A stretch of DNA of 64,000 bases, taken from Nocardia brasiliensis ATCC 700358. Lineage in GTDB: Bacteria; Actinomycetota; Actinomycetes; Mycobacteriales; Mycobacteriaceae. Position 1 is the first letter of the stretch. The number at the start of each line of letters is the position of its first letter. This document shows, one piece after another, positions 7,304-15,597 of this stretch. Location of the stretch: the NCBI RefSeq assembly GCF_000250675.2, contig NC_018681.1:2604001-2668000 (forward strand), written 5' to 3'. The notes under the pieces are model-generated. The model was given only the letters and a program-made list of their open reading frames with translations, did not search any database and was not told the DNA's origin. A program made the translations under genes and the position numbers.

Positions 7304-9275
7304 AGGGCAGTGCCGTCAGCTGGACAGTGGATCCCGGCTCGACGTTCGCGCTGATCCCCGGCACCTGGCCGATCACCACCGAGCCGTCGGTGGGCGTGAG
7401 CTGTTTGACCTCGACCTGCAGGCCCAGGCTTTCCAGCTTGGATCTGGCGTTGCCGACGCTCGACCCGATCAGATTGGGCATCTTGAGCGCGTTGGAGACG
7501 AAAAGCGTTACGCCGCTACCGGATTGGACGGTGGTCCCGGCGACCGGATCGGTGCCGATCACCTTGTCCGCCTCGACGGACTTGTCGAATTTGGTCTGCC
7601 GGTCGCGCACCTTGATGCCCGCGTCGGTGAGCAGCTTCACTGCTTCGTCTGCCGTCTTGCCGCGCACGTCGGGCATCTTGATCGGCTTCGCACCGTTGCT
7701 CCGGTACACCTTCACCTGCGCGCCGGTCGGCAGCACGGTGCCGGGACCGGGCTCTACCCGCGCGAGGGTGCCCTTCGGTGCGGGATTGCCTTCTTCGCCG
7801 GAGTCCACCGGTTGCAGCCCCGCGTCGCGGATCAGCTGATTGACCTTCGAGATGTCGTCACCGGGATTGAGGTCCGGCACCTTCGGTTTGCCGCTGGAGA
7901 CCAGCACCGCGACCGTCGACCCCTTGGTGATCCGCGATCCGGCGGACGGGTCGCTGCCGACCACGCCGCCTATCGGGATGGTGTCGGAGGCCTTCTGCCG
8001 CAACTCGGTCTCGAATCCGGCGTCGCGCAAGGTCGCGACCGCTCGGTCGGTGTCGAGGCCGGCGATCGCGGGCACCGGCGAGAATCGCCCGAACCCGAGC
8101 CACCAGCCGCCGACGCCGACCACCAGCGTGAGAATCGCCACGACGGCGATCCAGATCCACGCCGTGCGCCGCGACCGGTTCGGATCCGGTGCGTAGGACT
8201 GGTACGGGGTCGACGCGTGTTGCTGGCGTACCGGCTGCTCGTCGTAGTCGCCGGGGCCGTAGTCCGCGCGCGGGCGCGGCGCGGTGACCACTCGCGTGTG
8301 CTGCACCGTCGGCGGCGTGTACGGCGGCGCGGGGGTCGCCGCGGGCTGCTGGACGGCCGGGGTGGCCACTTTGTAACTGGCACTCAGGTGTTCGGCCGAC
8401 TCCTGCGGCGCGGGGACCCGGTAGGGCGGCAGGTTCAGCTTCGCGCCGATCTGCCGCAGCGCCGCCGCCATCTCGTTCGCGTCGGCGAACCGGTGCGCCG
8501 GCTCGCGCGCGGTGGCCTTCGCGACCAGCTCGTCGAACTCCGGCGGCACACCGGAGATGAACCGGCTCGGGCTCGGCACGTCGTTCTCGATCCGCTGATA
8601 GGCGATCGAGATCGAGGTGTCGCCGGTGAACGGGACGCGCCCGGTCAGCAGCTCGAAGATCAGCACGCCGAACGAGTAGACGTCGCTGCGCGCGTCGGCC
8701 GTGCCGCTGGTCACCTGTTCTGGGGAGAGGTACGCGGCCGTGCCGAGAATCACGCTGGCCGAGGTGGTGTTGGCCGCCGCCACCGCGCGGACCAGGCCGA
8801 AATCGGCGATCTTGACCTCGCCGGCGTCGGAGATCAGCACGTTCTCCGGTTTCACGTCGCGGTGCACCAGCCCCGCGCTGTGCGCCACGCCGATCGCCGC
8901 GAGCACCGGCTCGGCCACCGCGCGCACCGCGTGCGGCGGCATCGGGCCGCGCTCGCGCAACAGCTCGCGCAGCGTGCCGCCCTCCACCAGCTCCATGATC
9001 AGGAACGGATACTCGCCGTCCACGCCCTGGTCGTAGACCGCGACCAGGGAGGGGTGCTTGAGTTTGGCGACCGCGCGGGCCTCGAACTCGAATCGGGTGA
9101 GGAACTGCGGGTCACCGGCGAACTTCGGGTCCATCACCTTGATGGCGACGGGGCGATCCAGCCGGGTATCGACCCCCCGGAAGACCATCGACATGCCACC
9201 GCGGGCGATCGGCGCATCGATGCGATAGCGCCCTTCCAGCATTTGGCCGATCAATTGATGTCCTCCGGCTTTCAC
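7302..9275 (-). CDS. pknL: Serine/threonine protein kinase PknL with four PASTA repeats
   Basis: This is a Hanks-type kinase: glycine loop ARGGMSMVFRG, AIKVMD lysine, HRDVKPEN catalytic loop, DFGLVRA and GTAAYLSPEQ. The kinase domain (residues about 15-275) is followed by a proline-rich juxtamembrane linker, one membrane helix (about 367-392) and four extracellular PASTA repeats to residue 657. Synteny (aroG on one side, the Rv2175c homologue on the other) makes it the PknL orthologue, although M. tuberculosis PknL lacks PASTA repeats. The GTG at 9275 is used; the 9335 start would read through the kinase gene's own leader. The PASTA repeats suggest sensing of peptidoglycan fragments. Confidence 0.93.
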   Translation of the reverse strand: MKAGGHQLIGQMLEGRYRIDAPIARGGMSMVFRGVDTRLDRPVAIKVMDPKFAGDPQFLTRFEFEARAVAKLKHPSLVAVYDQGVDGEYPFLIMELVEGGTLRELLRERGPMPPHAVRAVAEPVLAAIGVAHSAGLVHRDVKPENVLISDAGEVKIADFGLVRAVAAANTTSASVILGTAAYLSPEQVTSGTADARSDVYSFGVLIFELLTGRVPFTGDTSISIAYQRIENDVPSPSRFISGVPPEFDELVAKATAREPAHRFADANEMAAALRQIGAKLNLPPYRVPAPQESAEHLSASYKVATPAVQQPAATPAPPYTPPTVQHTRVVTAPRPRADYGPGDYDEQPVRQQHASTPYQSYAPDPNRSRRTAWIWIAVVAILTLVVGVGGWWLGFGRFSPVPAIAGLDTDRAVATLRDAGFETELRQKASDTIPIGGVVGSDPSAGSRITKGSTVAVLVSSGKPKVPDLNPGDDISKVNQLIRDAGLQPVDSGEEGNPAPKGTLARVEPGPGTVLPTGAQVKVYRSNGAKPIKMPDVRGKTADEAVKLLTDAGIKVRDRQTKFDKSVEADKVIGTDPVAGTTVQSGSGVTLFVSNALKMPNLIGSSVGNARSKLESLGLQVEVKQLTPTDGSVVIGQVPGISANVEPGSTVQLTALP

Positions 9276-9390
9276 AAAGTTCTCACCCCTCGCGGTTGCG
9301 CCCACAAGCGATCGACCGCCCCGTGCGGCCCTCACGATGGTATCGGCGAAACGCGCCCGGGTGTCTCACGACGTGCGGTGGGGGACGGTC

Positions 9391-9396
9391 TACCGT
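9391..9396 (+). promoter_or_regulatory. -10 hexamer for a leaderless mini-ORF before the Rv2175c-type gene
   Basis: TACCGT is followed by seven bases and a GTG (9404) that opens the repeat-encoded mini-ORF. The spacing matches leaderless actinobacterial promoters. Confidence 0.4.
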
Positions 9397-9403
9397 TATC
9401 GGC

Positions 9404-9487
9404 GTGAGAGAGCGCAGTGAACGAACCAACAGCGCAGCCGCAGATGCGCTCATGACGGAGCCGAGCGCCAGCGAGGCGCAGTCATGA
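9404..9487 (+). CDS. Repeat-encoded mini-ORF (VRERSER type, 27 aa), coupled to the Rv2175c-type gene
   Basis: This is copy 1 of an interspersed element. It opens with GTG and the (M/V)(S/R)ERSER peptide, carries a hairpin (AGCGCA 9431-9436 with TGCGCT 9445-9450), and closes with the conserved tail ending CAGTCATGA. The last TGA overlaps the ATG at 9484. The same peptide ending SASEAQS occurs in the copy at 43460, while the middle differs. No protein function is suggested; translational coupling of the next gene is the likely role. Confidence 0.5.
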   Translation: MRERSERTNSAAADALMTEPSASEAQS

Positions 9488-9852
9488 GCGCATTTCCCTG
9501 CAGTGATGATGTTCTTCCGGAGTCCGTGGCGCTGGTGCCGCTGCCCGAGGTGGCCGACCGGCTCGGGCTCGTGGTGACCCGCGTTCATCAGATGCTGCGC
9601 GACCACCAACTGCTCGCCATCCGCCGCGACGGCGTGGCAGGTGTTCCCGAGCGGTTCTTCGACAAGGAGGGCGCGGTGGTCAAGCCCCTGCCGGGCCTGA
9701 TCACCGTGATGAAGGACGCCAAATACACCGACGAGGAGATCCTGCAGTGGATCTTCACCGACGACGACAGTCTGCCCGGTAAGCCGATCGACGCTCTGCA
9801 CGGCCCGCTCGCCCGCGAGGTGGTCCGCAGGGCGGCGGCCGATCCGTTCTGA
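9484..9852 (+). CDS. Rv2175c-type DNA-binding protein, probable PknL substrate
   Basis: The 122-residue protein matches Rv2175c, a helix-turn-helix DNA-binding protein that M. tuberculosis PknL phosphorylates. Visible features are the LPLPEVADRLGLVVTRVHQML helix-turn-helix near residues 18-40, the segment VPERFFDKEG, and an acidic C-terminal region ending VVRRAAADPF. It is divergent from pknL, as in mycobacteria. The start lies in an ATGA overlap with the upstream mini-ORF and no independent Shine-Dalgarno sequence is obvious, so translation may depend on that ORF. Confidence 0.88.
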   Translation: MSAFPCSDDVLPESVALVPLPEVADRLGLVVTRVHQMLRDHQLLAIRRDGVAGVPERFFDKEGAVVKPLPGLITVMKDAKYTDEEILQWIFTDDDSLPGKPIDALHGPLAREVVRRAAADPF

Positions 9853-9888
9853 CCGGCCGCACAGGCGTGCGCACGGCCCGGCCGGGCG

Positions 9889-10911
9889 TCAGCGTCCGGT
9901 CAGGGCGGTGGCGAACTGTGTCGCGGCGACGCGCAGGCGGCGCGGCCGTGGGACGACCGCGCGCTGGGTGAACACGGCGTAGCCCGAGTCCTCGATGCGG
10001 TCGAGGATGCCGGCGTACAGCAGCGAGGCGGTGCGGATCGCGGGCCGCACGCGCGGTTCCAGCAGGTCGATGCCCGCGTCCGCGTGCCGGTAGATGTCCC
10101 GGTTGACCGCGATCAGATGGGCGAGCCCGCGGCGCACCCTGGCGTCGGTGTGACCGGCGCGGTGGCAGTGCGTGAGCAGATCGTGGTCCACGCCGAAGGG
10201 GGCGAGTTCGTCGGCGGGCAGATACATCCGGCCGCGGTCGAGATCCTCGGCGACATCGCGCAGGAAGTTGGTGAGCTGGAACGCCTCGCCGAGGGCCGCG
10301 GCCGCCGGTTCGGCCTCGGCGCGCGGCACGACGGTGCCGAGCACCGGCAGCACCTGCAGTCCGATGGCGGCCGCCGAGCCGCGCATGTATTCGCGGAGTT
10401 CGGTCATCGTGGCGTAGCGGTCGCGGAACTGCGCGGTGCCGGGCACGTCCATCCGCATGGCGTCGAGGAACGTCCAGAAGTGCGCTGCCGCAATGTCATA
10501 GCGCTCGATGGTGTCGGCCAGCGCGAGCAGCGCCAGGCGGTGCGCTTCGAACGTCTTGTGCGACAGGGCGTCCGGTGCGGGGACGGTGCCGTCCAGCAGC
10601 GCGCGCAGCCGACGTTCGATCAGGTCGAGTTGCGCGGCCGGTGCGAGCGCGCTCCGCTCACCTCCGGTGCCGTCCGGAAACCGCTGCACCGCACCGGTTT
10701 CCGCGTGGTCGACGATATCGTCCACCACTCTGGCGAACGCGTAGAGCGCGTGGATCGCCGGTCGCCGTTCGGCCGAGAGCAGCCGGGTCGCCAGGAAATA
10801 GGTGCGCCCGTACCGCGCCGCGATCTGCCGACAGGCGCGATACGCCACGGCGAGTTCGGCGGCCGTGCCGCGCCGGGCGCGTTCGACCGCGGGCGGCGCG
10901 AAACCGGTCAT
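9889..10911 (-). CDS. crtB: Phytoene synthase
   Basis: CrtB joins two geranylgeranyl diphosphates head to head to give phytoene, the first committed carotenoid step. The 340-residue protein has both aspartate-rich substrate motifs: VVDDIVDH near residue 64 and NFLRDVAEDLDRGRMYLP near 205. It starts in an ATGA overlap with the stop of the mannosyltransferase gene, so the two are translated from one message. Upstream in the same direction are crtI and a GGPP synthase-like gene. The long open frame continuing to 11889 on this strand is a shadow of the mannosyltransferase gene. Confidence 0.95.
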   Translation of the reverse strand: MTGFAPPAVERARRGTAAELAVAYRACRQIAARYGRTYFLATRLLSAERRPAIHALYAFARVVDDIVDHAETGAVQRFPDGTGGERSALAPAAQLDLIERRLRALLDGTVPAPDALSHKTFEAHRLALLALADTIERYDIAAAHFWTFLDAMRMDVPGTAQFRDRYATMTELREYMRGSAAAIGLQVLPVLGTVVPRAEAEPAAAALGEAFQLTNFLRDVAEDLDRGRMYLPADELAPFGVDHDLLTHCHRAGHTDARVRRGLAHLIAVNRDIYRHADAGIDLLEPRVRPAIRTASLLYAGILDRIEDSGYAVFTQRAVVPRPRRLRVAATQFATALTGR

Positions 10912-12611
10912 GTCCGGGCGGGCGTGGCCGGTTCGGTGCTCGGCGTCGCGGCCCGCAGCCGCAGCGGATCGACCGTGCGCAGCGACAGGGCCGCCACCAC
11001 CGCGGCGAACGTCGCGGCCGCGACGTGCCAGAAGGAGTAGAGCCCGATCGAGCCGTCGGGTTGGAACACCAGCATCAGCCAGGTGCACACTCCGACGAGC
11101 ACCATCAATGTCGTGGTGGACAGCGCGAATCCGGCGGCCAGCGCGAGCGGCCACGAGTAGTACCAGGGCAGCGCGGCGGGGGAGAGGATGACGATCGCGA
11201 CGAAGGCGATCAGGATGCCGAACACCGCCTCGCGCTCGCTGTGCCGGAACCGCCACCAGGTCCAGGCGAGCAGCGCGACGAGCGCGAGCATGCACAGCAG
11301 CCGGGTCACGTTGAGCACCTTGCCGCCGTCCAGCGTCGTCACCCAGCCGACCATGTGCATCATGATGGTCGGCAGCGAGAGCCAGTTGATGATCTTCTTC
11401 GAGCCGGACAGTGCGGTCAGCCAGCCGATGCCGACGCCCGCGATGGCGGAGGCCGCGACGAAGACCGCCGCGAACACGCTCAGGCCGAGTCCGGCGATCT
11501 TGGCGAACATCAGCGCCGGGTGCGGCATGTCCTCGGTCGGTTCCGCGGCATCGTGCGGGCGTTCGCTCTCCGGTAACTGGTCCGGCGCGCGACGCGTGCG
11601 CTGGGCCGCGCGCCGCTCGCGCTCGTGCAGCATCCAGATCCACACCAGGAACGGCAGCGCGACACCGGCGGTCGCCTTGATCGCCACGCCGATCGCCAGC
11701 ACCACGATGCCCGCGACGTGGTGGCGCTCCAGCACCAGCGCGATGGCCGCGCACATCAGGCCGACCATCAGCATCTCGTTGTGCACGCCGCCGAAGAGGT
11801 GGATCAGCACCAGCGGGTTGAGCACCGCGAGCCACAGCGCGACCGTCGGCTTGCCGCCGAGGTGCTTGGTCAGATACGGCACGGCCCACATCATCAGCGC
11901 GAGGCCGGGCAGCATCACCAGCCGCATCGCGATGGTGCCCGCGACGACGTTCTCGCCGGTGATGCTGGTGATACCGCGACCGAGCAGCAGGAATATCGGC
12001 CCGTAGGGCGCGGTGGTGTTCTTCCAGACGGGACTCACGTTGTCGAGCAGCACGCCGGGGTTCTTCACCGGGCCGTCGACATACGGGTCGAAACCGTCAC
12101 GCAGCAGTGCGCCCTGCGCCAGGTAGGAGTAGACGTCCTGGCTGAACATCGGCACCGCGAAAAGCAGCGGGGTGATCCAGATTCCGACGATGGCCCGCAA
12201 TTCGTTCAACGTTACGGGCACGTCGGGTCTGTCGCCCTTGCCGATCGTGGCGCGGCCCAGCCGGACCCACGCGGTGATCATCAGCAGCACGCCGATCCAG
12301 ATCACGATCGTGCAGAGCGCGTAGCCGTGGCCGTAACGTAGCCAGGACAGGTGTAGCGCCTCGAGCAGCGGGTCGCGCTTGCGGGTGCTGCCCGCGCCGA
12401 ACCCGCCGAGGGTGATCATGATCGCGCCGTAGAACCCGAGCAGCGCCGCGTGTCCCTCGGGGGTGCGCAGGAAGACGGCACTGGTACGCATCCAGGACCG
12501 CACACTCGACGTGTCGGTGGCGGCCGATTCGCGCTGCGCTGTGGTTTTCGGTGCGTGGCCGTCGATATCTGTCACTGTGGCCTTTGCGGCGCGCGTTTCG
12601 GGGGATGCCAT
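10908..12611 (-). CDS. mptA: Alpha-(1->6)-mannopyranosyltransferase, MptA type (GT87/GT-C)
   Basis: Synteny with Rv2174 and the fold identify this as MptA, a polyprenol-phosphomannose-dependent enzyme that extends the alpha-1,6-mannan core of lipomannan and lipoarabinomannan. The 567-residue protein has about a dozen membrane helices. A GT-C-like acidic site is visible in the first loop (PMFSQDVYSYLAQG), and GGVHNEML and LPWYYSWPL are family-like segments. A charged cytoplasmic loop lies at about residues 335-370. The ATG at 12611 was chosen over 12647 because a G-rich ribosome site precedes it. It sits between crtI and crtB and overlaps crtB by 4 bases. Confidence 0.87.
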   Translation of the reverse strand: MASPETRAAKATVTDIDGHAPKTTAQRESAATDTSSVRSWMRTSAVFLRTPEGHAALLGFYGAIMITLGGFGAGSTRKRDPLLEALHLSWLRYGHGYALCTIVIWIGVLLMITAWVRLGRATIGKGDRPDVPVTLNELRAIVGIWITPLLFAVPMFSQDVYSYLAQGALLRDGFDPYVDGPVKNPGVLLDNVSPVWKNTTAPYGPIFLLLGRGITSITGENVVAGTIAMRLVMLPGLALMMWAVPYLTKHLGGKPTVALWLAVLNPLVLIHLFGGVHNEMLMVGLMCAAIALVLERHHVAGIVVLAIGVAIKATAGVALPFLVWIWMLHERERRAAQRTRRAPDQLPESERPHDAAEPTEDMPHPALMFAKIAGLGLSVFAAVFVAASAIAGVGIGWLTALSGSKKIINWLSLPTIMMHMVGWVTTLDGGKVLNVTRLLCMLALVALLAWTWWRFRHSEREAVFGILIAFVAIVILSPAALPWYYSWPLALAAGFALSTTTLMVLVGVCTWLMLVFQPDGSIGLYSFWHVAAATFAAVVAALSLRTVDPLRLRAATPSTEPATPART

Positions 12612-12671
12612 CTGGTGTCGGTCCCCCCGAATGGTCAGCGGTCGCAACCGCGAGTGAATAGGTCGGCGCCT

Positions 12672-12677
12672 AGTTTA
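12672..12677 (-). promoter_or_regulatory. Candidate -10 for mptA-crtB
   Basis: TAAACT on the minus strand lies 61 bases upstream of the mptA start, in the 123-base gap after crtI. It suggests that mptA-crtB can be transcribed separately from idsA-crtI. Confidence 0.35.
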
Positions 12678-12734
12678 CGGCGTCGCACCGAACCCTATCC
12701 CGCTGGTCCTCGGGGTTTCATCTCGAGCTGGGGC

Positions 12735-14267
12735 TTATTCACCGGTTATCCGGGTTGCCGCCAGTTTTCCGGACAGCAGAGTCGTCGGCACGCCGACCCC
12801 CGGTGTGGTGCCGCAACCTGCGATAACCACATTGTCGCTGGCATGCGGAAAATTGCGCGGGCGAAATGGTCCGGTCTGCCGGAACAGGTGAGCTGCGGAG
12901 AAGGGAGTTCCGGCGAGCATCCCTTGTTCCTGCCAGGTGCGCGGGGTGTCCAGATGGTCGACGGTGAAGTGCTCGGCGATGCCGTGGTAACCGCGCGCTT
13001 CCAATACCCCGAGCAACTCGCGCAGATACGCGGGCCCGATGCGGCGCCAATCCAGTGCGGCCGAGTCCAGATTCGGGCACGGAGCGAGCACGGACAGCGG
13101 TTCGTGCGCACCGTCTGCGCGGGTGATGTGCAGCCCGGGGTCGGTGAGCGCTGGACGGGTCAGCAGCAGCGACGGGTCGCTCATCAGCCGGCCGCGGCCG
13201 CGTCGTCCGGTGATCTCGGCGAAGGTCTGCCGCCACGCCTGCCCGAACTCGATGATGTGATGGGCCTGCACCGGCCAGGTCCGCGCGAGCGCCGCGGGCA
13301 CCGTCCCGTGCGCGACCACGGCCGACGGCGCGGCGCGCAGGCCGCGGCGGCGGCGCACGCCGAACCGGTCGATGGCGCCGAGATCGGCGGTGAGCACGAG
13401 GGCGTCGCAGTCGAAGCCACGGCCGTCCGCGGTGCGGACCCGGGTGGCGCGCCGCCGCGTGTAGTCCACGCCGGTGACCTCGGTGCCGAGTTCGAGCGTG
13501 CCGCCCGCCGCGGTGAACGCCTCGGCCATGGCCGAGGCGATGGCCCGCATGCCGCCTTCCGGGAAGTAGACGCCCAGCGAGGTGTCCATGTGCGGGATCG
13601 CGCCGTACACCGAGAGCGCCGCGGTGGGCGGCAGGCCCGCGTACAGCGCCTGGAAGGTGAACAGCCGGGCCAGTCGCGGGTCGCGCAGGAAGCGCCCGAC
13701 CCGCGGCCCGAGCCTGCCGAACCCGCCGAGACGCACCAAAGTCGCCAGGGCGCGCCGCTTTTCGGGCAGCCGCACCAGGTCCAGCGGCGAATCGAAATTG
13801 GTGTCCATGAATTCGGCGTACTCGGCGGCGTAGATCCGGGCCAGCCAGTCCCGTAGTCGCCGATAGCGGCGGGCCTCGGCGGGGCCGCAGACCGCCGCGA
13901 CTTCCGCCGCCATCGCGTCGGCGTCGGCGAACACCCGCAGTTCGGTGCGGTCGGCGAAGCGGGCGTGGTAGCTCGGCGCGAGCTGATGGATGCGCAGCGC
14001 GGGCTTGCAGGTCTCGGGTGTGCGGCCGACCGCGGCGAGCGCGTCGGCGACCAGCTCGGGCAGCGTCAAAATGGTGGCGCCGGAGTCGATCTCGTAATCC
14101 GCCCCCTGATAGCGCCCGACCCGGCCGCCCGGGTGATCGGCTCGTTCGAGCAGGGTGACCTGGCGTCCGGCGCCGGTCAGATACAGAGCCGCGGACAAGC
14201 CGGATAGTCCCGCCCCGACGACGACCACGCGATCCGTCGGTCCGGCAACGGTTTTCACGTCAGGCAT
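12735..14267 (-). CDS. crtI: Phytoene desaturase
   Basis: CrtI desaturates phytoene to neurosporene or lycopene with FAD. The 510-residue protein begins with the dinucleotide-binding motif VVVVGAGLSGLSAALYL and ERADHPGGRVGRY. It contains FPEGGM near the middle, and ends with the carotenoid oxidoreductase signature VVIAGCGTTPGVGVPTTLLSGK. A clear ribosome site (GAGGAGAA) precedes the ATG. It follows the GGPP synthase-like gene by 73 bases on the minus strand and precedes mptA and crtB, forming a carotenoid block. Confidence 0.95.
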   Translation of the reverse strand: MPDVKTVAGPTDRVVVVGAGLSGLSAALYLTGAGRQVTLLERADHPGGRVGRYQGADYEIDSGATILTLPELVADALAAVGRTPETCKPALRIHQLAPSYHARFADRTELRVFADADAMAAEVAAVCGPAEARRYRRLRDWLARIYAAEYAEFMDTNFDSPLDLVRLPEKRRALATLVRLGGFGRLGPRVGRFLRDPRLARLFTFQALYAGLPPTAALSVYGAIPHMDTSLGVYFPEGGMRAIASAMAEAFTAAGGTLELGTEVTGVDYTRRRATRVRTADGRGFDCDALVLTADLGAIDRFGVRRRRGLRAAPSAVVAHGTVPAALARTWPVQAHHIIEFGQAWRQTFAEITGRRGRGRLMSDPSLLLTRPALTDPGLHITRADGAHEPLSVLAPCPNLDSAALDWRRIGPAYLRELLGVLEARGYHGIAEHFTVDHLDTPRTWQEQGMLAGTPFSAAHLFRQTGPFRPRNFPHASDNVVIAGCGTTPGVGVPTTLLSGKLAATRITGE

Positions 14268-14340
14268 GCGGTTCTCCTCGGTGCCGGGCAGCGATCGGTG
14301 CCGCTCAGGTGTACCCGATCGGCCGGTGCCGCAGCTACTT

Positions 14341-15492
14341 TCACGCGGTGCGTTTGGTCGCGGCCAAGGCCATGGCGCGCAATTGCTGCTTCGCGGCGGG
14401 TGTCGCGGTGCTCGTCTCGATGGCGGCCAAGCCCGCGTCGGTCAGCTCGGTGATCCGGCGCTCCACCTCGTCGGCGGCGCCGAGATCGGTGAGCACCGTG
14501 CGCAGGTGGGCCACCTCGTCCGCGTCGAGATCGGTGCCGACGCTGGTGCGCAGCAGTTTCGCGGCCGCCGGGTCGGACGCGTCGGCGCGGCGCAGGGCTT
14601 CGGCCAGCAGCACCGTGTGTTTGCCTTCGCGCAGATCGTCGCCGGAGGGTTTGCCGGTGATCGCGGGGTCGCCGAAGACGCCGAGCAGGTCGTCGCGCAG
14701 CTGGAACGCGATGCCGATATCGGTGCCGAAGGTGCGGTAGGCCGCGACCAGATCGGCGTCGGCGTCGGCGATGGCCGCGCCGAGGTGCAGCGGGCGCTCG
14801 ACGGTGTAGGCGGCGGTCTTGTACCGGTTGATGCGCAGCGCCGCCTCGACCGACTCGTCGCCGCCCGCCTCGCCGTTGATGTCGAGCAGCTGACCGCCGA
14901 GCACCTCGGTGCGCATGCCGGCCCACACCGGGGCGAACCGGGCGATGGCCGTCGGTTCGAGACCGGAGGCGTGCACCATGTCGTCGGCCCAGGCCAGGGC
15001 CAGGTCGCCGACCAGGATGGCCACGCTGGCGCCGAAGTGCGCGGAATCACCCGCCCAGCCGCGGTCGCGGTGCCGGGTTTCGAAGTCGACGTGCACCGTC
15101 GGGAAGCGGCGGCGGGTGCGCGAGGAATCGATGATGTCGTCGTGGATCAGCGCGCACGCCTGGACCAGTTCCAGGGCCGCGCACGCGGTCAAAACGGCGG
15201 CGGCGTCCGGGCCCGCGGCGTCGCCGCCCGCGCCGAGCCAGCCGGTCCACGCGAACGCGGGCCTGGTGCGTTTGCCGCCGCGCAGCACGAACAGTTCCAG
15301 CGCGTCCGCGGCCTCGACGAAGACCGGGCCGAGCTCCTCGACCGTCCCGCGGCGGTCAGCGAAGAACCTGGTCAGCGCGCCTTCCACGGCCGCGACGAAG
15401 GCGGGCGTCCCCGGGATCGGCGCGATCAGCTCGGCCGCCGAGGTGCGGTGCGGCGTCTGGGTACCGGTTCCGGCGGACAGCGTGGCCTCCAA
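14341..15492 (-). CDS. idsA2: Polyprenyl (geranylgeranyl) diphosphate synthase, IdsA2/CrtE type
   Basis: The enzyme should make the C20 precursor for phytoene from IPP and allylic diphosphates. Both aspartate-rich motifs are present: LIHDDIIDSSRTRRR (first) and QLRDDLLGVFGD (second), with GGKRTRP upstream. The match to M. tuberculosis IdsA2 (Rv2173), which also neighbours mptA, is clear over most of the length. The start is uncertain. A -10 at 15534-15539 places transcription below the ATG at 15582, and the first in-frame candidate after that is TTG 15492 without a good ribosome site. A GTG-initiated VSERPAT frame overlaps the region and might feed ribosomes to it. Confidence 0.88.
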   Translation of the reverse strand: MEATLSAGTGTQTPHRTSAAELIAPIPGTPAFVAAVEGALTRFFADRRGTVEELGPVFVEAADALELFVLRGGKRTRPAFAWTGWLGAGGDAAGPDAAAVLTACAALELVQACALIHDDIIDSSRTRRRFPTVHVDFETRHRDRGWAGDSAHFGASVAILVGDLALAWADDMVHASGLEPTAIARFAPVWAGMRTEVLGGQLLDINGEAGGDESVEAALRINRYKTAAYTVERPLHLGAAIADADADLVAAYRTFGTDIGIAFQLRDDLLGVFGDPAITGKPSGDDLREGKHTVLLAEALRRADASDPAAAKLLRTSVGTDLDADEVAHLRTVLTDLGAADEVERRITELTDAGLAAIETSTATPAAKQQLRAMALAATKRTA

Positions 15493-15533
15493 GGTCGGGT
15501 TGCCGGGCGCTCGCTCACACCCTCTTCGCAGCG

Positions 15534-15539
15534 AGAATA
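15534..15539 (-). promoter_or_regulatory. Candidate -10 of idsA2-crtI
   Basis: TATTCT on the minus strand lies 42 bases upstream of the TTG start of idsA2, within the divergent region shared with the metF-like gene. Confidence 0.4.
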
Positions 15540-15585
15540 CGCGGCGGTCGGCGGCCGACCCGTCGGGGCTACCGCAGGTCACCTC

Positions 15586-15591
15586 TACACT
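15586..15591 (+). promoter_or_regulatory. -10 hexamer of a leaderless metF-like transcript
   Basis: TACACT is followed by six bases and then GTG at 15598. The spacing implies transcription from the start codon itself. No Shine-Dalgarno sequence is present. Confidence 0.6.
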
Positions 15592-15597
15592 GGATCA

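Noticed and set aside
6984..9407. 807-codon plus-strand frame across pknL
   Set aside because: Its peptide is a low-complexity R/G/D/H mix without domains, while the opposite strand encodes a full PASTA kinase.
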